The translations under genes and the position numbers were made by a program. Under the pieces are notes generated by a model. The model worked only from the letters and a program-made list of their open reading frames with translations. It searched no databases and was not told the origin of the DNA. This document shows, one piece after another, positions 12,906 to 24,002 of a DNA stretch of 64,000 bases. This stretch comes from Pelargonium tetragonum. Its lineage: Eukaryota; Streptophyta; Magnoliopsida; Geraniales; Geraniaceae. The stretch's first letter is position 1, and each line of letters begins with the position of its first letter. The stretch spans positions 59,420-123,419 of the forward strand of contig JAYMTL010000044.1 of assembly GCA_036897445.1 (NCBI GenBank), given 5' to 3'.

Positions 12906-13416
12906 AAAGGAATTCGGTAGCTGCTATTTCATTAGAAGAGAGTTTTCTTAAGGGAAGTTCTGGGATGTATTCAATTGAACAAAAGTCTCGGATAAAATGT
13001 TTACTGGGTAGGCCTTTCATTTAGATTGAATTTCAATTTCAGTTGTTATAGAAAGGAGAAAAGGGGCTCGTACTCGTATAGGAAATATAATGAAAGGTTT
13101 GTCAGTAAGCCGGTTTGATAGGATTAGAACAAGTGTCTTGCTGTGTTTTACTCGGGTTCAGTTTGGAAGCGGTAAGAATTTCCGAGTAGGTAGTCAGTAA
13201 GTTTCAGGAAGAAATTCAATATAAGGTATATTTATATAGTGAGTTTCTTTTTGTTGCAGTGGTGTCCTAGGGATTCGCCAGACAGGTCTTTTTGTAAGTA
13301 GTAGGCAGTTTCGTAGAATATAATATAGTAAATCTTGACTCTACAAGCTCCACGGGCTAGTCTCTAACTCTAAATATAAGGGCTTAGGGGGTTGAATAGG
13401 TAAAAAACCAGCTTAA

Positions 13417-13530
13417 AAGGCATCCTAACTGGCAATAAACGATGCTATAGCAACATCGGCATGATTCTATTCGGTCTGTAAACCTTTTTTTAATTAGCTT
13501 TACGGGAAATTCTTTGATTTGAGGTGTTGT
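13417..13530 (+). repeat. Module B copy
   Basis: GGCATCCTAACTGGCAATAA, then CATCGGCATGATTC, GTCTGTAAACC, TTAATTAGCTTTACGGG and AAATTCTTTG. It aligns with 13881-13985, roughly 470 bases downstream. It carries a small foldback, CGATG at 13440-13444 with CATCG at 13454-13458. Confidence 0.55.
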
Positions 13531-13877
13531 CTGTTTCTTTGTCTTGTTCTAAAAGCAGCTCTAAGATCAGGGGTTTAGCGTATCGTGGGGAATTCTTCAT
13601 ATTCATATTGAAATATTGGATTTGAAATCGGGTTTTGTAGCAAGCAGATAAGGGGTTTGGGTTTCCTCAGCTCCATGTCTATGCCTGTCTCTACTCATTT
13701 CAGAGGATTGTGAACCTTTTTACTGGGACAGCCTCCACGAATAGATGTATCCTCACTTCATAACGAATAGCTGATTTGCTTTCTTGCCTCTGTGGACTTC
13801 TGAACTATACTATCAAAGGAATGATAAAGAAACATAGTAAAAAGGGACTCTAATTTGGTCACATAGTAGCACCCTTA

Positions 13878-13990
13878 ATCGGTATCCTAACTGATGAAAA
13901 AGGGCACGCTGGATAAGAACTTAAGCATGATTTGACCTAATCCCTAGCCCGTTTTCTTAGCTTTGACTGGTAATTCCTTCAAAGTCAGTA
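13878..13990 (+). repeat. Module B copy
   Basis: GGTATCCTAACTGATGAAAA, CTGGATAAGAACTTAAGCAT, GATTTGACC, then CCCGTTTTCTTAGCTTTGAC and TAATTCCTTC. The last core agrees at 21 of 23 positions with 31079-31101, far away inside another tRNA-like stretch. Confidence 0.55.
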
Positions 13991-14197
13991 GCTGCTTTTT
14001 TAGGTTCCCTGCTTCTGGATATTCAAGGGGTTTGGCAGTGGAAGCTAAAGCCAGTCTTTCGCTTAGGGATTCACCGGGTATAGGAAAGAGGGCTTTTCGG
14101 GTTTAAGGACATAGCTGAGATAGAAACTCTTGCTTAATGGGTTTTGCAATAGAAAGTAGATTAAGTATAGTTTTTGTTTTTCCTGTTGTCAGGTACT

Positions 14198-14222
14198 GCT
14201 TCACTAGACAAGTTGACCAGGA
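14198..14222 (+). repeat. Module C, inverted copy at 23516-23540
   Basis: GCTTCACTAGACAAGTTGAC agrees with the reverse complement of 23516-23540 at 22 of 25 positions. Flanking words also correspond (GGTACT before, GATAGT and AGC after). It is the clearest sequence link between the 8-14.6 kb and 22.4-26.6 kb blocks. Confidence 0.6.
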
Positions 14223-14313
14223 AGAAATATAGAGATAGTAAGCTGGGAATTGATGAAGTCTGGAAAGAAGTAGATGGATTTCCTGGTTTTATCTAATCCT
14301 AGCCTGAAAGTTT

Positions 14314-14385
14314 TATAGGATTAAAACCTGCTACTTTGTTAAAATGAATGTGCCAAGGTTTCCCGCGGTTTGGGGTTAGAACCTT
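14314..14385 (-). repeat. Module A copy 4
   Basis: AGGATTAAAACCTGCTACTT, GTTAAAATGA, GTGCCAAGGTTT parallels copy 3, with a short insertion before GCCAAG. It is the last recognisable copy before the block ends near 14.6 kb. Confidence 0.45.
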
Positions 14386-14619
14386 TTTGGAGTTACTGTC
14401 TTTGAATATCCCGTTGAAAGAGCTCTAGCTTTCATTCTAAATAAAGGTTTATGTGTCTGTACTCTAGTTTTCTAAGAGTAGTAGAGTCACAGGGAATTTG
14501 AAAGGGGATTGCCAGTAAGATTCGGGGATTCTTCGAAAAATTGTCTGCTTGGAGCTCTCTACAGGATCTCGCACTTCCTACAGGATATCTTAGGTAAGGT
14601 TTGATGAAATTCTAGATTG

Positions 14620-15338
14620 AAAAAAGAATATTATATACGTTATAAGTGATAAAAATCTCCACCAACTTTTTAGTCAAAACTCTTAGGCAGGTATTCCAAT
14701 AAGCTAAAGCATCGACATTAGGCGCGGAGAAAGCCCATTTTCTTAAAAGTATAGGTTTGAAACGAGAACTATAATTTGCTAAATTCAAATTATCTTTTAA
14801 TAGGCTATTATTTATAAGTAAGCTTTTCTATCTAATATTTCTTAATAAAGGTTGTGAATTAAAATGCTAGTCAAGAAACGTACTCTTCCAAGGGCCTGGC
14901 TATTATAGGTCCAGTCCGACTAATCAGCTGCATACTTCATATCATAAAATGCTCCAAGAAAGGAATATCTAAAATTCCCTAAGTGGTCCCGATAGAATTT
15001 AAGGTTTAAAACCTAATCTTGTAGCATCTATTGTTTAATAACCTAGTTTTTCCTAAACTCTCACTAGAATGAGTCTAGAGTATTAGATTTTGGGTAAGCT
15101 CCCATATTTCAGGTTCCTTTATAAGTCTAGCTAACAAGGGGAATTGATTAACCAAAGGAAAAGGGCGCGTCTATAGAAAGGGAACTCTGTTACTGCCTCT
15201 GTAACTAATATAAGCAATCCAAAATGCGGAGGAATGGTGCAAGCTTGAATCCGAACAGAGTGAAGAGGAGGGATCCATTAAGAAATTTCGCTATCTGAGT
15301 AATTAAAAAGGAATTGGACTGCACTTCTTATGGGTTAA
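14620..15338. other. Spacer without recognisable gene
   Basis: AT-rich stretch between the repeat block and the T-rich segment before the rRNA fragment. I see no open frame of note, no tRNA and no clear repeat. Confidence 0.5.
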
Positions 15339-15710
15339 TTGAGGGCACTTAGGAGCAGGAAACAAGTGAGTTCTTTGTTCTTTTCTTTTTCTATTCCGAG
15401 TATACGGATTGTTTCTGTTTGTTCTTTTTCCTTTTATGAGTCTTTTTTCATTCACTTTTTATCCTATATAGGGAGAAAGATGTCAAACTCGGATTTCTAT
15501 TGGGAAAGGTTTCTTTTCCGGTCTTTTTCATTTTTCGGTAAGGTTGAAAATTGACCAAGGCTGCTCCGTGGAAAGGTGCTCGAAGTTCTGGGCCTGGCCT
15601 TCCTTGAAAATCCTAGTCCCGCAAGCGCTTGGTGGATGAGTAAGAAAACTCTGACCTCTTTTCAGTCTCTCTGGTGTTCTGTTAATCTCCCTTTTTTCTC
15701 CTTTTTTGTA
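15339..15710 (+). other. T-rich segment upstream of rRNA fragment
   Basis: The plus strand is strongly T-rich from about 15370 to 15540 and again at 15690-15708, just before the rRNA-like start. Two short open frames (71 codons at 15339-15554, 60 codons at 15576-15758) run through it. The second reads into the rRNA match itself, so it is an artefact. The first is rich in Phe and Ser because of the T-runs and resembles no protein I know. The segment could be a former rRNA leader or promoter region, but I see no defined promoter motif. Confidence 0.35.
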
Positions 15711-15826
15711 AAGAACGAGTTTGATCCTGGCTCAGAGGAAAGGCTCACAAATGGGTAATGTTCAATGACGGGGATTGCTAGTTCGTATTAGTGTAGTGGA
15801 ATAAGACGGAGCCATTAAGTCTTTGT
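15711..15826 (+). pseudogene. 5' end of SSU rRNA, truncated
   Basis: GAGTTTGATCCTGGCTCAG at 15717-15735 is the universal start of bacterial and organellar small-subunit rRNA, a site that forms the central pseudoknot. Downstream, GGCTCACAAATG (15743-15754) resembles the usual GGCTTAACACATG, and GTATTAGTGTAGTGGAATAA (15785-15804) resembles the helix that reads like GTATTAGGTAGTTGG in plant mitochondria (from memory). The parts between are much shorter than in a full gene. I find no 530 loop, no 790, 915 or 1400 region downstream or elsewhere by eye. It is either a decayed copy or one piece of a fragmented rRNA gene. I am confident of the first 19 bases, less so of the rest. Confidence 0.6.
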
Positions 15827-17835
15827 TTGAGTTTCTTCAATCCCAACTCTTCACTTCGTTCAGCCAAGATAAACTTGCCTCAGTTGTTAGCTAAAGCAAG
15901 CTGTCTTTAACATTAGGAAGATATAATAATTCTACGGTAAGGCAAGAGCTTGTCTCTTGTTCCGTTTTCTCAATATTGGCCCTAGTCTCTGCGGTTGTAC
16001 GTGATCCAGTACATGCCCTTCTTCATTCTAGTCTTTTGCAGTACTTCAGGACTCTGACTCTTGCTGGGTCTTGACTTCGTTTTTCCAGGTATCTCTGTTT
16101 CACAAAGGGAAATTGAACTGAAAAAAGGGCTACAAGACGGCCTAACACTCTCTATAAAAGGATATTGTCAACATATTGACTCTATCTAATAAGTTATTAT
16201 CTTAAGATCTTATTAACTATTTACGAAACTCCTACCAAATGAACTGTCTCTATCAAGCTGAATTCCCTAACTAAGTTGTTCAATAGCTCTAACCCAAACC
16301 TAAGATCCCTGTCAATTGAGGAAACCTTATCTTCGATACCTGACATGTACCACTCATATCAGGAAAGCTAGCCTACTCAATCTCAATGAAATACTCTACA
16401 ACCTAGAAATCAACAAGATCAAAGCACTCAGCTGCAAAATCCTTATAAGTCAATTCCCTCACCTAGAATACCTATCTCTATCAATGTCTATCTAATAAGC
16501 TATTAACAACTAAACTAAGATTAAGATTCCCATTACAAAAAGTGTTGTCCCAAGTAACATCCTTACTCTAAAGAACAGAATCCCTTCTACAACCCAATGA
16601 AAGTCAATAGCAATGCTATGAAAGCTCTGTCAATAGCAACCCCTTAACCTAACTGATCTAAAGACTAAGTTCACTCTCCCTCAACTCTTGTCAACTTAAG
16701 GTACTCTGAACTCCCTAACCTTGAAAGCTCTTAAGCAATCAGTCCATGCTAGCCTATAAACCTGTAAACCCTGTTCATTGTCTCAATAGCTGTCGTGGTG
16801 TATTACAGTTGGAATCGGTGTACTGTTTAGGGATGCAAGTGGAATCCCTGTCGGTAATGAATGAAGGGGAGTTGGCACCGATAGAGGGAGGAGGAAGTTG
16901 AGTTAATGATGGATGGTTAGTGCTGTTAATGGTACTGATAGAAGGAGCTTGTCGGTGATGGTACTAGGTCATGGGTATAGGTGAAGAATTCCGTCTTAAC
17001 TTGAGACAAGGATTGGAGTTTAGGTAGAGGAATTACAGGTTAGGGGGTGGTCTAAGAATCAGTTTCAAGGCGGTAGAGAGGATAAGAGTGTTTAAGATGA
17101 ATTAATAGACAGACTATTTCCTTAATGGTAAATCTTCCAACATGGTAAAATACATTATAGGTTTCAGTGTATCCACCTCTCTATTTGCTCCTTTACCAGC
17201 TGGAAATAGAAGCCTCCATTAGATCCCAACAAGGTCTCAGGTTTCTGTCTTAAACTAGCAAGACCCTGAACTCTCGAGTATATGGATGATTCAATAGGTA
17301 AGTTTCCTAAAGAGCTTAGAAATAAGACAAGGGATAGGCAAGATCGACGGGTTTCCTTCAACGAAAAAGGGGTTTTTCTTGGATAATAGGTAACCTTAAG
17401 ACCAAACGCAATTGTTATATTAGTTGATATTAGTTGAAATTCCGAAAACTCCAGTAGAATAGGAATTTTAGGAAGATCAAGAAGGGATATCAGAGAAGTT
17501 GAAACTTGTTGGGTCCTAAGAAACAAGCATTGAATAGCCGCGGACCTTAATGTTTCTTAGATTAGAGGAATTAGAGGATTTGGGTCCTAAGGTGAGGAGG
17601 ATATAATAAGAAACAGGTTGTATATTCTCCTAATGCATATAGTAGGAATTCGATCTTGAGTTAAAACAGATGCTAATCTTCGTACATTGAATTGAGTGGA
17701 ACTATTCATAATGTTTCTTCGTGTAGCTCTTAAGGCAAGATCTATCTTGTAGGCGAATAGCAGTCGAAAGCGAGTGAGCAAAGAGGGGTAAAGGAAAGTC
17801 CAAAAGAGTGAAAGGGATAGCAGGTGTAGCTATGA

Positions 17836-17880
17836 AGGTAACGTGTAAACAACCTAACGAGCCTAGAAAGTGTATTAATG
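17836..17880 (+). repeat. Inverted repeat, left arm
   Basis: AGGTAACGTGTAAACAACC at 17836-17854 is the exact reverse complement of 18752-18770. Further in, GTGTATTAAT (17870-17879) matches ATTAATACAC at 18732-18741. Arms of about 40-45 bases with a short internal length difference enclose about 0.85 kb. Confidence 0.75.
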
Positions 17881-17882
17881 CT

Positions 17883-17926
17883 AGTGAAACCGGTGTAGCT
17901 AAAGAGTGAAACCGGTGTAGCTAAAG
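17883..17926 (+). repeat. Two exact 22-bp tandem units
   Basis: AGTGAAACCGGTGTAGCTAA plus AG is repeated twice head to tail. A degenerate relative, GCAGGTGTAGCTATG, lies just upstream at about 17820. This looks like a slippage or minisatellite duplication inside the island. Confidence 0.85.
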
Positions 17927-18151
17927 GAGGATAGCGGATTCTCTTAGGTTTCTTAGCTGTCGGCAAAGGAGTGAAGTGAGGTAAAGCCGAAGTGTAGCAG
18001 TTGAAAGGATGTAATGACAATGACAGGTTTTCGGATATAGAAGATAGAATCCGTTTCATTAAGTATTCTTTTATCAGGTTTATTGGACAAGAATTCCGGA
18101 AGCCTCCAAAAAGGGAGGAGGAAGCCCAAATTCACTAAGACGGAATAAGAA

Positions 18152-18182
18152 ACTGTAAGTGAAATACTAACGTATTGCCTAA
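18152..18182 (+). repeat. 31-bp direct repeat, copy 1
   Basis: The 31 bases starting ACTGTAAGTGAAATACTAAC and ending TATTGCCTAA are identical to 18699-18729, 547 bases downstream in the same orientation. The flanks differ. The second copy sits directly next to the right arm of the inverted repeat. Confidence 0.9.
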
Positions 18183-18698
18183 TTGAAGAAGTTGGTTAGC
18201 ATTGGACTTCCCAATTTCCTTAGGCTCGACTGTTGATGGATTAGGAACACAATCGACTGCTTAGATAGTCACCTTCTTTGCATTCCTCTCTTGGCTAGCA
18301 TTCCATCTTAGGCCTACAACACCTTCTCTGTCAGCATTCGACTCAACACCTTCATTGGCTATCACTTGCCCAGTTGACCGACAGCGTTAGAGTTTCCTTA
18401 ACTTCCCTTTCCTCTTTATCATTCCTTCTTTGACAACACTTCTCTAACATCACTAAGACGGAATTCGACATCTTGTGACTGTAAGGATAATGAGTAGTTA
18501 TTCCTCATTATCTTCCTTGCAACACAGTTTCCATCCTTCTTACCATTCGACAGTACAGCACTTTCTAGGCTAGCATGTCCTTTAGCAACACATTGCACGC
18601 TCTCCAACCTATCTTCTTACTGCCTAACAACCACAGTCAAGTAACAAATACATTAGGAAGAATTTCTTTTCCATTTAGGCAAGCTTGCTTGTAAATAT

Positions 18699-18729
18699 AC
18701 TGTAAGTGAAATACTAACGTATTGCCTAA
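18699..18729 (+). repeat. 31-bp direct repeat, copy 2
   Basis: Exact copy of 18152-18182. It is immediately followed by the right arm of the inverted repeat at 18731-18770, so a composite rearrangement is likely. Confidence 0.9.
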
Positions 18730-18730
18730 G

Positions 18731-18770
18731 AATTAATACACTTGCTAGTTGGGTTGTTTACACGTTACCT
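18731..18770 (-). repeat. Inverted repeat, right arm
   Basis: Partner of 17836-17880. The terminal 19 bases are an exact reverse complement, and the inner part is shorter by a few bases. Intramolecular pairing or inversion by recombination between the arms is possible. Confidence 0.75.
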
Positions 18771-21179
18771 GTTGGAGAGAGACAGAAGGCATAGGTACGT
18801 ATGATAGGACTCCAAAGAAAGAGAATGAGTAAGAAATTACCTGAAATTCAATGCTTGTTCTTAGTCCTAAGCCTATGATGATGCTATTATGATGGTCTAA
18901 AGTTAGTCTTGCTTACCTATACAACTACTTCTTGAACCTAACTAGAAATCCAACTTGACCTAAAAATACAAATGAAATTGGGGCTTCACTTACTGGAAAA
19001 CTTGAAACAAAAGGAACGATCAAAGCAACTCCGACCTTGTCGCCTGCGCCCTAGACAGCTAAGAATCATGCATGGAATTACCGTGGACTGTGATCTTAAT
19101 GTACCATCTTTAGTCAGAGTGTTAGGAAAGAGTGTTCCATCGACCGAGCACCTGTATTGATAGTACTGACAGGTTCCATCACGTTCCTACATGACCTATA
19201 CCACATTCCATCTCCCTCCATCCCTAGCCTTAACCCTTAGCCAGCTTCACATTCCCTCGAGCCAGTGTACCGACAGCAACACCATCTATCGGCTCAGTCA
19301 TTGACAGCCATTCGACAGCGACTGTACCAATTCCCTCAATCACTAGCAACTGATTCATCTCCATCATTCACCGACTTGGACTCTCTTGCTCTCCTCATCC
19401 ATCAGTACCAAGCAAGAGATAGGGTTCTTAGTTAGGGATTTAGGTTAAGGAATGGTGTATTACAGCTTGGTTGTTAAAGGGAAACTGCCTGCTAGAGATG
19501 GTTTATAGGACTGGCTTTGGATAGAGTGTTGGTAAGTTTAGGTAGAAAGAAAGATTAGAGTTGGGTTCTAAGGGAAGCACTTGCAAGTACATTAGGAATG
19601 AGTAAGATTCTTTCAGGTAAGATATTCTAGTCCTTCTTGACTCGCTTTGACCTAGATTGACCAACCCTCGACAGCAAAGGTCCGCATTCACTTGGCCAGC
19701 TATTGGACTGTTAGGAAAGGGAATGGATCCGGTTAAGGAAGGTTTATAGGTCAAGATTCCAAGTAGGAGATTGTGAAGTTGGGTTCAGAACATAAGAGAT
19801 AGAGAGGTCAAGAAGGATTATGTCGATGTTTAGGAAGATGGTGATATAGAGTGACGGTTAAGGCTTTCGGTTTAGGAAGAAGGTTTATAGGATGAGTTCT
19901 AAGCAAGAGATGCATAGTTTGTGTTTGGGTTTAGGACTTTCATCGGCATTGGCTAAGTTAGTACACCTTCTCTGGCATTAGGGAGGGGCTATCTTGATAG
20001 AGAGAGAGCAATTCCCTTAGCCATTGACAGTTGAACTCCCTTGTTTAGATATGAACTCCCCTTACTGTCAGATAGGAAATGAGCTATTGACTGAGGAGAG
20101 GAATTCACAACTTGACATAGGATTTTAGGTCAAGAGAGGAATTGAAGTTGGCAGAGGTAAGACGAGTTTCGGCAGGTAAGCTTGCTTAGAGGATGACGAG
20201 TTAGGTTATAAGGATTTGGTACAGCAAGAAAAGAGCCTAACAAGTTTGCAAGTTGTTACAGCAAGTTCTTCCTTTACCTTAAGCTGCACAGGTTATACCA
20301 TTAGCTACAGAAAGAGAGCTTTAACACCTTAGCATTGCTAGCTATCATGGAATTACAGAGACTGTGTACCTTATACTTAGAGAATTCTCTTGGATCTACA
20401 AAGAGTGGATTGATAGTTGGTTATTAGGATTAGTTTGCAAGAGAGTAGGTTCCAGTACATGGAATTACGGAGGTAATTTATTAGCATCTTCCTCCATAGA
20501 TTTAGAGAGTGATAAACAAGGACGAGTTCTTCAGTTATTTACCTTCAATTCCTTATTCTTTACCGGCAATTTAGAGTTAGGTTAGGAAGGTACAGCCAAT
20601 GTGTTTCCTGAAAGAAAGTTTGCAGAGGGAAAGAAATATAGACAATAAAATTCCATCATTCGCTTGGGTTATAAAGTTGGTATGGCAATGCGTTAGTATT
20701 GTAATGAGTAACAGTCAAGCAAAACCTGAAATGGTTTGTAAATTTGTTGACAGTTGAAAGATAAAAAGGGGTAGTGGTCAAGTAGGAAGGAATGTAAAGG
20801 AAGTTGGTCGAAAAGGTGTCCATCAAAACCGAGAGGGTTCCTAGCTTTCAGAGAACAAGTAGAACAAGTGGTTATTTCGGCTGGCAAAATAAGGTTTACT
20901 TAGAGAGCCCTTGATTGACTTGTTCGGGAATTCTTATACCATCTACGGAATTTGGGAGTCTACTAGAAAACAGCTACACTTGCTTATATATTACTTACTT
21001 TCCTAGAGTTAAAGGACTGGTAAGGAACATACAGACAGAGAAGTAACCAACTTGTATTAGGTTAGTGTATACTGTCTCTCTTCCATAAGGGAACCCTTAA
21101 TTAAGTTCAGTTTGTAATGCATGTTTAGCCCCAAGTCTAATTAGTTTTGTTCCTAAACCTATAACCTTATAGCAACATA

Positions 21180-21660
21180 CAAAAGAAAACACATCTACTA
21201 CTAGTATACCTAGCTATCTCTATAACCAACTAACAAGCTACATAGGAATAGGTAGTATAATAGCTACAAACAATAATACAGTAAGAACAGTAACTACAGG
21301 CAACACGAAGACTAAGACAGGAACAGGTATAGCTGCAACAGGTAAGATAGCACATAAGACAGCTACAGGCATAGGTATACAGATAGTCCAGAAGACAGGA
21401 AAAAGAAGAGTACAAAGTAGCTACAGGCTGCAAGAAGAATACAAAGAATATAGAATCCCAAACAGCAAGGGAGTACAAAAAGAAGTAAGTCAATAGAAAA
21501 CAAAGAATCTAACTCAAAGTACAGGTAAGCCAGTTAAGACTAAGAGTCTAGCTCAAACCAAACGAGTAAGTCTATGAAAGCAGCAACAAGGAATCTAGCT
21601 CAAATAAGTAGTACACAACAAAAGAAGACTAAGAAGCAGCAGAAGAGTTGGTTGCTCTGT
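21180..21660 (+). repeat. Low-complexity ACAG/CTA array, purine side
   Basis: The plus strand is built of variations on ACAGGTATAGCTACAGG and AAGACTAAGA. Its minus-strand open frame (21230-21493) is only Tyr, Cys and Ser runs, which is the reading of the simple sequence, not a protein. Similar patches lie near 26.9, 45.2, 46.4, 54.2, 57.3 and 60.4 kb. Confidence 0.5.
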
Positions 21661-21664
21661 TTCA

Positions 21665-21735
21665 TGTGTTATCCTTACTAAACAACTACACTATAGCGAC
21701 CTCCTCGCGTTTACTCGGTAACATGTACGTTATCC
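21665..21735 (+). repeat. Block shared with 27073-27142, copy 1
   Basis: ATGTGTTATCCT, then GACCTCC, CTCGGTAACA and TACGT occur in this order. The same words in the same order are found at 27073-27142. Both copies follow an A/G-rich tail of a CTA array ending in AAGAAG...AGAAG. The repeat unit therefore seems to be array plus block. Confidence 0.5.
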
Positions 21736-21829
21736 TAACCCATCTAGACACTATCCTCATAAACGAGAAACTCATAAGACGCTGAGGGATATGCCTAGAA
21801 CTGATATAAAAACAAGAGCACCTATCTAT

Positions 21830-22310
21830 TACCTAACTAGTATACCTACTATCTACTATATATCTACTCTACCTATAAGATAAGAAAGATAGTACCCTAT
21901 CTCTCTCTCTTATCAACCTAGTATCCAATATACCTACTAGAAAGAAACCCTATTCCCCTATCAGTCAGTTAGGCGTAGCTATGACTCTTACTCCTGTTAC
22001 TATTACCTCTCCTGTCCCAGTTCATTCATATACTATTCTATTGCTCTTAAGAAGACTCCTATAACCCTTACCAACTTAGTGCGCTATCTATTCTAAACCC
22101 AGTATACCATAGCTGTGTCTCCACTATCTCCTAGTTACCTATATTCCATGTATTCCCCTAGCAGCGGTTATCTTCTTCTATTGGGTATAGCCCGTACTCT
22201 TGCACTTGCTATGTCTCCTGTTCCTGTTACTCCTAGTCCGTGTTACTCAGCTAGGTCTAGGTCTTACTCTCCTGCTGTTACTGTTCCTGCCCCTTCTCCT
22301 TAAAGCTCCT
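21830..22310 (-). repeat. Low-complexity CTA/CCT array, pyrimidine side
   Basis: The plus strand consists of CTATTCCCTA, TTACTCCTGTTAC and similar variations and looks like a diverged reverse complement of 21180-21660. Two short plus-strand open frames (22115-22303 and 22200-22433) are products of this simple sequence. Confidence 0.4.
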
Positions 22311-23515
22311 ACAAAGAATACAAAGATACAGAATACAAAGAAAAAGAGACTTTATCTAAGTGATTCTCCAGTTCTTGTTATAAGGGGTAAAAGTTTCCTC
22401 GGTTTCAGAGACATTTCGTACACTTTTTATTGATTTTACGCACAGGCGAATCCTACTTTTTCTAAAACGAGTAAGCTTTTGTTAGCTAAATTCGGGTTTA
22501 GGGCTTTACCGTAGTCGAATTCTGACATGTTAAATCAAACAAGTTTACCTCTTGAAGTACTGAATTTGATGCCCCTAAACCTGGAAATTTTTAGGATCGG
22601 TATATAAGCTCTCAAAAGCGGTTTTACCTTGTAGAGCGGCCTGACAGAAATTGAAAATTCTTATCTCATCGAGAAAAGTCCTATATTTTGACACTCCGGG
22701 AAAGATATTGCCTCACCTTAGGAACTTTGTTTCATTCCACCCTGTAAATAGAACCCTGTTCAGTAAAACCCTTCAATATGAAATCTCGTTTAAGCCCTCT
22801 TCCCCCAATATCCCCTGTTTGAATTAAATAGAGTACTCTGAAACTCCATATCTCCTAGCTATACCAGATTTAGAGACTTGGACAACCTATACCTATATCT
22901 TCCCTGTGACCTGACCCGCATCGCTCACTTTAGAATGAGAGCCCTTCGTTCGAGTCAAATCTTTCTTGGATACACCTTGACTCGCATTTAAGGCTGATAG
23001 TACCATCCTGTATAGAGCCCGCTGCTGAAATCTATCTCTATCCGAAACCCTTTCTAAAAGCTTTAATGAGGCCCACTATAACTTTTCTCTTTTAAAATCT
23101 TCTTATGAAACAACAAAGAACTTTGACTTGTATACACTGGAAGGGACCTTAAGAAAGAAGGCTTGTAAGCTGGGAATATCCGATACTGCAAACAATTGTA
23201 AAAACCTTAGACTCTGTTCCATTTAGTGGAAACCAGAATTCCTATAGCTAGACTCGCTACTCTTATCTTACTCTTGGGAGCTGTGTCAGTCTTATTATAC
23301 TCTTATTGGTTCTACCTTTCTTAAGAAAGAGAATTGAATAGAATGGAACTCTCCTAAAGACTTTAAGGGCAAGTATAAAATAACCAGATTTAAATAGCCC
23401 CCGGATAGAGAAGATCCCAAAACTTTGTAGGTAAAACTTGCAAAAAAAGATCCTTATTTTCAGAATGGACTCCCTTACTCGTCTAAACTAACTACCCTCT
23501 GGCTGACTATCTATC

Positions 23516-23540
23516 CCTTGTCAACTTGTCTAGTAAAGCT
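23516..23540 (-). repeat. Module C, inverted copy
   Basis: Its reverse complement agrees with 14198-14222 at 22 of 25 positions. See that entry. Confidence 0.6.
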
Positions 23541-23990
23541 AAAGCCTTTCAAAGAGTACCCGGTATAGGAGGAAACCCCCCGCTTACTCAAGAGCTCTAC
23601 ATATCTCTCTTTTCATTTTACAGGAAAATGACTTTCAATAAAGAAAAACTGAGGACAACCAAACTCTATTAATTAGAACTCTACCCACCTTCTCTTGTAC
23701 AGACTATTCTCGGGTGCATTAAACCAGAAGTTCATATGCCCAGTAAACTTCTCAGACTTTTCCGTTTGATTTCTTTAGGCCGGCTTTCCACTTACTTTCA
23801 AGAATAGAACAAACCTACTCAGAAGCTGGACGACTATCTACTTACACTTACCATCAAAAGCTCCCCTAGTTAGTAAATTTGACTTAGAACCCTTTGACTG
23901 ACTTCAGCAGCTAGACTTTCTTTTGCAAAACCAAACCCCTATAAACTCAAGAAGGCCTTACCAGCTAAAAATGCTAAGACTCTATTAATT

Positions 23991-24002
23991 ACTAGTACTA
24001 GT
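23991..24002. repeat. 12-bp perfect palindrome
   Basis: ACTAGTACTAGT reads the same on both strands. It may be chance; no neighbouring feature gives it a role. Confidence 0.4.

Larger units (their letters stand above)
8100..14620 (+). repeat. Block of degenerate repeats, G-rich on plus strand
   Basis: This block differs from its neighbours: the plus strand is clearly richer in G than C and words such as GGAAAG, GTAGG and AGTAG dominate. Diverged modules recur in it. Module A (tRNA T-arm-like) is near 9391, 9991, 11926 and 14314, with a weaker copy near 13117. Module B is near 8241, 11113, 11565, 12850, 13460 and 13930. Several A spacings are close to multiples of 0.6 kb, and two B pairs are about 0.47 kb apart, which fits a decayed tandem array. 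Minus-strand open frames here (150 codons at 10662-11114, 125 at 12643-13020, 83 at 12011-12262) match nothing I know, and the modules cut across them, so I do not call them genes. Confidence 0.6.
15830..22430. other. Distinct island without recognisable genes
   Basis: Base usage changes here. The texture is more balanced, with recurring words such as TCTATCTAATAAG (16180, 16486), CGACAG (18371, 19261, 19311, 19669) and ACATTAGGAAG (15911, 18649). C-rich and G-rich plus-strand stretches alternate over a few hundred bases. Open frames reach 120 codons (17164-17526 minus), but none is recognisable and several overlap one another on the same strand. The G/C mini-palindromes of the flanking spacers are rarer. 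It may be DNA of another origin, but I cannot name a source. Confidence 0.45.

Noticed and set aside
15618-15645. AGCGCTTGGTGGATGAG, like the start of large-subunit rRNA
   Set aside because: Only GGTGGATG agrees well and nothing LSU-like follows.
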